DNA of 64,000 nucleotides from Clitoria ternatea. Lineage: Eukaryota; Streptophyta; Magnoliopsida; Fabales; Fabaceae. Shown piece after piece: positions 57,511 through 64,000 of this stretch (its first letter is position 1; the number at the start of each line of letters is the position of its first letter). The translations under genes were made by a program, and so were the position numbers. Location of the stretch: NCBI GenBank assembly GCA_037962975.1, contig CM075675.1, forward strand, positions 49,708,501-49,772,500, written 5' to 3'. The notes beneath the pieces are model-generated. The model was not told where the DNA came from. It did not search any database and was given only the letters and a program-made list of their open reading frames with translations.

Positions 57511-59663
57511 ACAACTTTAAACCTATAAATCAACTTCCTACCTACTTATTTTGCCCATTTCAACTCCGATTGTTATGAAACTTCATGGGCACTATGTTTT
57601 CCCCATTCTGGAGCTGTTGGTGCCGTCCTTTTACCAAAATTCTAACATATGCTCAAGATATGTGGAAAAATACATTTAAACTAAAAGTAACCAAAATCTA
57701 TGCACCAACCCATTCAAATAGGCTCTAAACCACACAAGGCCTATATGCATAGTTTCTAAACATCATAGAGAACCTATTGGTCCCTTTCGGGGGTCCTAAA
57801 ATCCACCAGATTGAAAAATCACTCTTTCAGTTGCTTACTTCTCTGTTAAATCATCCATCATGCAATATACTTTGTTTTCAATGACAATTCACCTATCCTC
57901 AATAATCAATCAACTCATTATCATATTCAACACAATCACATCGCAACAACTATATCTACGCATATCACCTATCCATATCAATCACCAAGATCTAACAACA
58001 ATGACTCTGCCAATTTATAAAACAACATAACACCTAAAGTTATAACATCATATGCCTAGTAAATGCTTTCAATTGATACACTCATAATCCAAATCCTTTT
58101 CCATCATCACCATCGATCCATCATCCATGCAAATATTAAACATCATCTTCATACCATAACCAATTTTTGAAACCTAACAGGACCACTAGTCTAATTATCA
58201 AACAATAACACACATATATGTATCCATATTGAAAACAATCTACTTATCATATAACATACACATGTATAAATGAACTTAATCATAATAATCAATTCATATT
58301 TATCAACATCGCTTTTCCCTTGGCATTGGATTTGTCTAGACCTCATTTAGTACTCGCCTCCATTGTGCCCATCAACAACTGCTGCCAGTCACTAAAAACC
58401 ACAACAAAAAAGGGGGTGAGTGACTGAAATTAAGAATCAATATAGAAATAAAGCAACAAACGTTAGGAAAAGCACAATATAACTACCTTCCTAATTAAAA
58501 GCATTATTCATTTATTATTCTTTTCTCATTCCATATCTTACCTACCATTAATGTCACCTGGCCTCTCTTTTTAGCATAGTCAACCTCGATGCACAATCAT
58601 GTCAATCATTATATTAAAACCATCACTAGCATAATACTAATCAATCAAGTTCATACATGCACGAAATACAAATTCTTCCTTAATTCACTCATTCACTTAA
58701 TCAATTATTTCATTCTATCACATAAATTAACATATCAATCCACATCAAAAACACTAGATTCATCATCATCAAGTCAAATCAACATCATTCACTACATAGG
58801 TTTTGATACATTTCAATAATGCAAATCCTCACATATCATCAATATAAATATCATCATAAGTCAAGACATGTAAAACACGACTGAATCTCATATAGATAAT
58901 ATAACGCCCTAGTATCCGGGTACTAAAAAGATCAACCTTTAACTGAGGGTCCTACTTGACACCCTATGAACCCTGCTTGGTCCACCGAGTCTTGTTTGAC
59001 TCTCCACCTCAACCACTAGGTCCTACTTGACCATTAGGTAGCTTAACTGGGCACAAAAACCACGGGAGCCAAAAAATGAGGGGCTATACATACCGTCGGT
59101 CATCCTCAACCACATAAATCACACACAATCATTTCGTACTCAAATGGCATAAAAGCCTCACCTTTCCAATCATTCAGGGCAGCCACACAGACTCGGCCCA
59201 TGAATCTTCACCAGGGCGGCCACACATACCAGGCCCCACAATATAACATCATACCATCACCAAGTATCAACCCACCAATAATCAATAGTGATCATAAATT
59301 TCAATTATCAAACACAACAATATAATCAATGTCACTGGCTCCATAATTTCATAATATACCAATTATACACTCAAGATCCAATTCATGTCATCTGATTTTC
59401 ATCCTCAAAATCAATAAAGCACATTGAATCATTATATTCATATATCTATATACATATCAACACTTCCTAATTATCTAATATTATAAGCTACCTTTCAACC
59501 CCGCCTCTTTTGTTCACATTTAGCCACCACGACAACATAACCACTTTCACCATAAACAATAATTTTTCATATTTTCAACAACCCCATTTTATTCATAAGT
59601 TATGAAACCTCCATTTAATCATCCTATGATTTAAATTATACTTATCTCAAACATAATCTACTC

Positions 59664-59666
<3 letters not shown>

Positions 59667-59702
<36 letters not shown>
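59667..59702. repeat. (AT)n microsatellite
   Basis: About eighteen uninterrupted AT units. Confidence 0.95.
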
Positions 59703-59705
<3 letters not shown>

Positions 59706-60984
59706 CAATCACTAGTTCATTACTATTAATGTTTACACAGTTCTTGTCATATTAACTTATCCACTTTTACCATTATAATCATTGAATCATATTCCTTGTT
59801 ATTTAGTTCTCCCGCACCCACTTCGCATTTATATACCCACTCATACTCACCTTCTAATTTATAAGCTACCATATACATACTTGTCACTATATCCCTTTTT
59901 ACTTTGCAATTTTACTTATTCCATATAAGCCATTCTAAAATTTTATGATTATCACATATCAATGTATTTGATTACATACTCACCTATTCATTTATTTCCT
60001 ATTTATCATCTCCAAGGTTTATGGTTTATCCTTATTTTCTCATTCTCTAATTGTTCATCATTAAATTACTAAATTTAATTGAAGCATCTAATAGTGACTA
60101 TAATATACCCTTTTTCTATCCGCCAAGGACTTAATCAAATTTTTACATTAACCTTAACCCAACACACTTCCTTACCTCGACTCCAAGCTTCTCTTTATTG
60201 TTTTTGATGTTGATCACGCCCTCCGATTGAATCGTTTGTCATGCCGTTCCTGGTTTTGACACCCACGATGCTCAACGACCTTATGATATTCAATCCGATG
60301 CCTATGACCCATTGAAACACAAAACTAATCAACCATTTATCATACCCATTGTACCTAAAACCATAATTAACCTCCGCATTGGCGTAAAAATGAAAATCGG
60401 AAACCCCCCAATGCATGCAAGGTGCGGTCAAGAGAAGAGGAAGAAGAGTAACTTGCAAAATCGGACTACCCATCACCATAAGAGTTGTTTCCAAGCTTCC
60501 ATTCATAGAGAGAAAGCGAAACCGAGCCCCCCACATGCAATGCCAAATTCGGCTAGAGAGAGAAAATGAAAAGGACGAAGGAAACTTGAAATTTAGGGTA
60601 CTAATAGACTCACCTTGTTACCGGGATTCTAAAAATACGATCAATTTAAAGTTTCGACGTGAAATCGCCATTCAATTTGGAGCTAGAAGCTCATGACCAT
60701 TGAAGAAGGTCGCGTGCAGATCGTGAAGAAGAAGGAGAAAAATGAGTTTTTAATTTTATGAAGGGCATATTGGTCTGTGAACACCTATTTTTGTCCGGTG
60801 ATATATATTAAAAAAAACGAAAATTAAAAAAAAAAAGAAAGAGGAAAGTCACGGTGGTTTTAGTGGTGGGCCCCGGTTTGGTTGGATAATTGGAGAAAAT
60901 TGGGGAAATTGATATGGAATTTGGATAAATTGGAAAAGTAGGAAAGTGATGTCTTTTAGGGAGGATCCAATGCCAATTTCCTTC

Positions 60985-60993
60985 TATAAATAG
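60985..60993 (+). promoter_or_regulatory. TATA box of the Ogre-like LTR
   Basis: TATAAATAG, preceded by mixed sequence and followed by a purine-rich leader (GGGGAAAGAAGAG). Transcription would start about 30 bases downstream. Confidence 0.55.
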
Positions 60994-61319
60994 AAGGTGA
61001 TATTGAGGCATTTGGGGAAAGAAGAGAAAAAAGAGGGGAAAGAGTGTTAAATTTTTGTGAGAATTTTTAGAAGTTTGGGTTTTCAAAAATTACTATGTGT
61101 AATCCTAGTTAGGAAAATGAGTGCACAACTCTTGTTTGTCTTAGTATGTGAGTTTTTGTGAGCTAAAATACTGTCCAAGTGTTGTAACCGGTATCCAAAT
61201 ACCTTCAAATCAAGTCCAAACAAAGCCAAAAGCAAAGGAAATCTACACAAAATTGATTTCCCGACTTCCGTTCTAGTTTCTCTGTAATTGATCTTGTACC
61301 AAGGTATTTTTTATTAATA

Positions 61320-62330
61320 CAAAGTTGTTTATTTATATTTATTTATTCGTCTTATTTAATTGTTATTTATTTTTCTGCACTTTTATTTTTCTTTATTTAT
61401 ATTCAAGCACTTTATTTTCCTGCACTTTATTTTTCTGCAGTTATTTATCTGTTTATTTATTTTTATGCATCTCCATCTTTATGTATTTATTTGTACCTTT
61501 ATTTTTCCTTATTTATTTTTTTTTACACTTTTATTCCTCTTTATTTACTTTTCTGCACTTTTATTATTGTTAATTTATTTTTTTGCACTTTATTTATCCG
61601 CACTTTATATTTCTGCAATTATTAGTTCATTTTTTTTATTTTTTTACATTTTTATCTTTATTTATTTATTTTTATGCCCTTTTATTTTATTTATTTACTT
61701 TATCGTCCCTTTACTTTTGTTATTTACTTTTCTGCCCATTTATTTTTATGTATTTACTTTTCTGCCTCTTTATTTTTATTATTTACATTTCTGCCCCTTT
61801 ATTTTTATATATTTACTTTTCTGCCCCTTTATTTTTGTTATTTACATTTCTGCCTCTTTATTTCCATGTATTTACTTTTTAGCCCTTTTATTTTGGTTAT
61901 TTACATTTCTGCCCCTTTATTTTTGTTATTTACATTTCTGCCCCTTTATTTTTGTTATTTACATCTCTGCCCCTTTATTTTCATGTATTTGCTTTCCTGT
62001 CCCTTTATTTTTGTTATTTACTTTTCTGCTGCTTTATTTTTGTTATTTACTTTTCTGTTCCTTTATTTTTTTTATTATTTATTTTTCTGCCCCTTTATTT
62101 TATGTATTTATTTTTTTCTGCTCTTTTATTTTTATGTATTTATTGTTATGTCTATTTATTTTTATTTTTATTTTTTTGAACTTTTCATTTATTTTTTTCT
62201 ACCTTTATTTTTTTTATTTTTTTATTATTATTTATTCTCTATACTTTTTATTTTTAGTTATTTATCTTTTTGCTTTTATCTTTCTACACTTTCTATTTAT
62301 TTATTTACGTTTGACCATTTTAATAGTTTA
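61320..62330. repeat. T-rich minisatellite, 29-30 bp period, in the LTR
   Basis: Units like CTGCCCCTTTATTTTTGTTATTTAC repeat with a 29-bp spacing (for example CTG at 61938 and 61967). They are regular between about 61680 and 62120 and more diverged outside. A 29-bp period leaves three long spurious reading frames of Phe/Leu/Tyr-rich peptide, which are not genes. Confidence 0.85.
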
Positions 62331-63234
62331 TAAATATGTTATATATATACATAATTATCCATTTTTATTATGGTCATGATTTCCTATTATTTTCTCTTAG
62401 TAACCTTTTAATAATTAAGAAGAAATTATTTTCATAAAAAAATAAAAAAATAAGACTAATAAATAGTGTGTTATTTATTCATTCATTTTTCTCTTAAATT
62501 TAAGATGAGATTAATTTAGATGAGACATCTTATTAATCTTATTTTCTTAAAAGATAATTAAATAATATTCCGTGTCAATTTTAATTAATTAAGTGTATTA
62601 TATTTCTTTATCTTCATGTTGATGTGTTTAATTTTATTTTTTTTCTCTTATCTTTATTTATTTATTTATTTATTTGTTTTGAACTTTATATTTCTCAATA
62701 AAAATCAATTTTTTTTACTAGAAAATAAGTAAGACAAGACGTCTTATTGTTTTTTTTATCTTTTTATTTTTATGGTCTTTTAATCATTTGTTTATTTATT
62801 TTCTTAGAACTAAAAAACAACAAACTTAGGAGATGTATTTTTTTACTATCTTTGTTTTATTCATATTTATATTTTTTTTATTGTGTATATTATTTATGAT
62901 TGTTTTATGAAGGATGAAATATTTGATAATCATTTTTTAAATTATGCATGATCAATTTGGGTAACCGTTTTTTACGGACAGTGTGGGGTGCTAATACCTT
63001 CCCCTCCTGTAATTCGACTCCCGGACTAAACAGAATCTCATTTTTTTTAAAACAAAAAAAAACCAGTGCTATTTAAAGGTTTTCCTAATATTTTCCTTAA
63101 TAAATATTGGTGGCGACTCCTTGAACCCTTTATTTTTTAGGCTTCTCAAGAGCCTCACTTCAATGCCGTTTCAATTTTCTTTTATTTGTCTTTAACCAGT
63201 CTGCGTCGCGCGCCGGGACCCCGGTCGCGACAGA

Positions 63235-63253
63235 TGGCGACTCCACTGGGGAC
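63235..63253 (+). other. Ogre-type primer-binding site
   Basis: TGGCGACTCCACTGGGGAC, two bases after the LTR end. As I recall, Ogre elements use a tRNA-Arg-type site of this form (TGGCGACTC...TGGGGA). It marks a plus-strand element entering from the right end of the window. Confidence 0.75.
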
Positions 63254-64000
63254 ATTTTGAGAGTCAAGCCCGTTAAATTGATCTTGTGTATTTTTTTTTG
63301 ATTGTTAATTATTTCATCCTTTGTATTTATTTGTTATGTTATTCTTGTTGTTTATCTAATCTTCCATTAATTTTAGATTTTATACTGTTTTTTTTCCTTC
63401 TTTATTGCCTTAATTTAGAACCTTAGGGTAGAAGACATGTGATATTTATTTTGCTTTATGTTTGTTCATTGTGAAGAATGGGTAAAAATCCAGGTATGAA
63501 TGCCCCACACACTTCACATTCACCATAATGCACACACTATTAGAAGGGACCCTATTCCCGGGCCCCGCAAAAGACATAGACTAGGGGAGATTATTAACGG
63601 TGTCATTTAGGACGAGACGTCCTACCATGATTCGCGTGAAAATCTCAGCCGGGGTGTTATCTTAGTTATGATGTCCGCACTAAGTAGGATTCCCTACTTT
63701 TTGCATAAGACTCATAGCTAAAGATCAGAGCTCCGGTGACCTTCTTAGAACCAATTAGAACAATTACCTTTTGAAGAAACACGATTAAATAGCCTTAGAG
63801 CCAATTAGGTGGTTACCTTGTCTAAGACACAATTAGGCAAACATTCCTTTTATCTTTTATTTATTTGCACAAAGTTTTTTAAAAAAAAATCAAAAATGTA
63901 TATTTTCTATACTTTAGTCATGATAAGTATTATCACACTCTTATGTGAGGATATTTATCAAACTGTTTTCTTTGTTAATCTGATTCATTTATTTCTTTTG
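63254..64000 (+). mobile_element. Leader of the Ogre-like element, continues past the window
   Basis: Non-coding so far: no gag or ORF1 reading frame opens before 64000. Motifs such as AATGCCCCACACACTTCACA and GACGAGACGTCCTACCATGA lie in the leader. Ogre elements have a long leader and an extra ORF before gag, which would be found downstream. Confidence 0.6.

Larger units (their letters stand above)
56751..60775 (-). repeat. Minus-strand long LTR, interrupted by the Ogre-like element
   Basis: The plus-strand left end TGTAACATTCCGCC is the complement of a GGCGGAATGTTACA terminus, so the LTR runs right to left. Minus-strand landmarks: a leader-like TTTCTCTCTCTAG segment near 60555, a GGCCGCCCTGG / GGGCCGAGTCTGTGTGG block (59180-59250), repeated GTCAAGTAGGACC/GTCAAACAAGACTCGG units (58930-59030), and AATGCCAAGGGAAAA (58318). 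It resembles 35286-38335. No 5' end was found before the Ogre-like LTR, so the rest probably lies beyond the window. Confidence 0.5.
60776..63232 (+). repeat. 5' LTR of an Ogre-like Ty3/gypsy element
   Basis: The proposed start is TGTGAACACCTATTTTTGTCC at 60776 and the end GGTCGCGACA at 63232, directly before the primer-binding site. It contains a TATA box (60985-60993), then a long untranslated R/U5 with a T-rich minisatellite. Near the end is GGGGTGCTAATACCTTCCCCT, followed by GACTCCCGG, a signature I associate with Ogre and related LTRs. The start is inferred from TG and the sequence style. The 3' LTR and target duplication are outside the window. Confidence 0.65.

Noticed and set aside
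60195..60569. Overlapping ORFs of 85-113 codons near 60.4 kb
   Set aside because: No recognisable domain, and they sit in the leader-like part of the minus-strand LTR.
61360..62379. 339-codon open frame, Phe/Leu/Tyr-rich, that looks like a membrane protein
   Set aside because: It is a by-product of the T-rich 29-bp minisatellite. All three frames are open, there is no complexity, and it lies within an LTR leader.

Overview
This is plant nuclear DNA, most likely from a legume (Fabaceae). The evidence is one intron-rich gene with GT-AG introns, AT-rich spacers, Ty3/gypsy elements of Tat and Ogre type, a 5S-bearing Cassandra element, and CGCTCAAGCGAG-type and GAATCGATTC-type LTR motifs that I associate with legume genomes. 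The species cannot be fixed from the sequence alone.

Only one host gene is evident. It spans about 8.7-28.7 kb on the + strand and encodes the large B-block-binding subunit of the RNA polymerase III factor TFIIIC (GTF3C1/Tfc3/tau138 family). I resolved 16 coding exons. All 15 introns have GT/AG borders and consistent phase, and the exons join into an uninterrupted frame of 1830 codons plus stop, so the gene looks intact. Its introns carry a large transposon load: four TRIM insertions or solo LTRs, a composite of two different TRIM families, Ty1/copia and LINE debris, and a Mutator-type MITE with a 9-bp target duplication.

Region by region. 1-1280: an LTR end and a complete Cassandra TRIM. 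2.06-3.2 kb: a decayed PIF/Harbinger transposon. 3.6-3.9 kb: a solo-LTR relic. 4.5-6.6 kb: a Mutator-like element with long terminal inverted repeats, holding a broken MuDR-type transposase start and a broken GRF-type zinc-finger fragment. 7.8-8.7 kb: promoter and 5' leader of the TFIIIC gene. 28.8-33.6 kb: a near-complete but broken PIF/Harbinger transposon with Myb/SANT ORF1 and DDE transposase, itself hit by two MITEs. 33.65-35.0 kb: a second, internally unrelated Harbinger-like element with a TTA duplication. 35.3-38.3 kb: a minus-strand LTR-like block. 38.7-54.4 kb: a Tat-lineage Ty3/gypsy element with 219-bp LTRs, decayed gag-pol, and a partly duplicated antisense ORF. Two solo LTRs of other families and a hAT MITE are nested in it. 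54.7-55.2 kb: a Mutator-type MITE. 55.3-56.6 kb: a foldback element with arms of about 0.6 kb. 56.75-60.8 kb: a minus-strand LTR. 60.8-64 kb: the 5' LTR, primer-binding site and leader of an Ogre-like element that runs off the window.

No cellular operon-like cooperation exists here. The interest lies in how the elements are nested, in the duplicated antisense ORF, the foldback, the composite TRIM and the possible gene-fragment capture. Coordinates of exons and of elements with target duplications come from the bases themselves. Borders called approximate were judged by eye.
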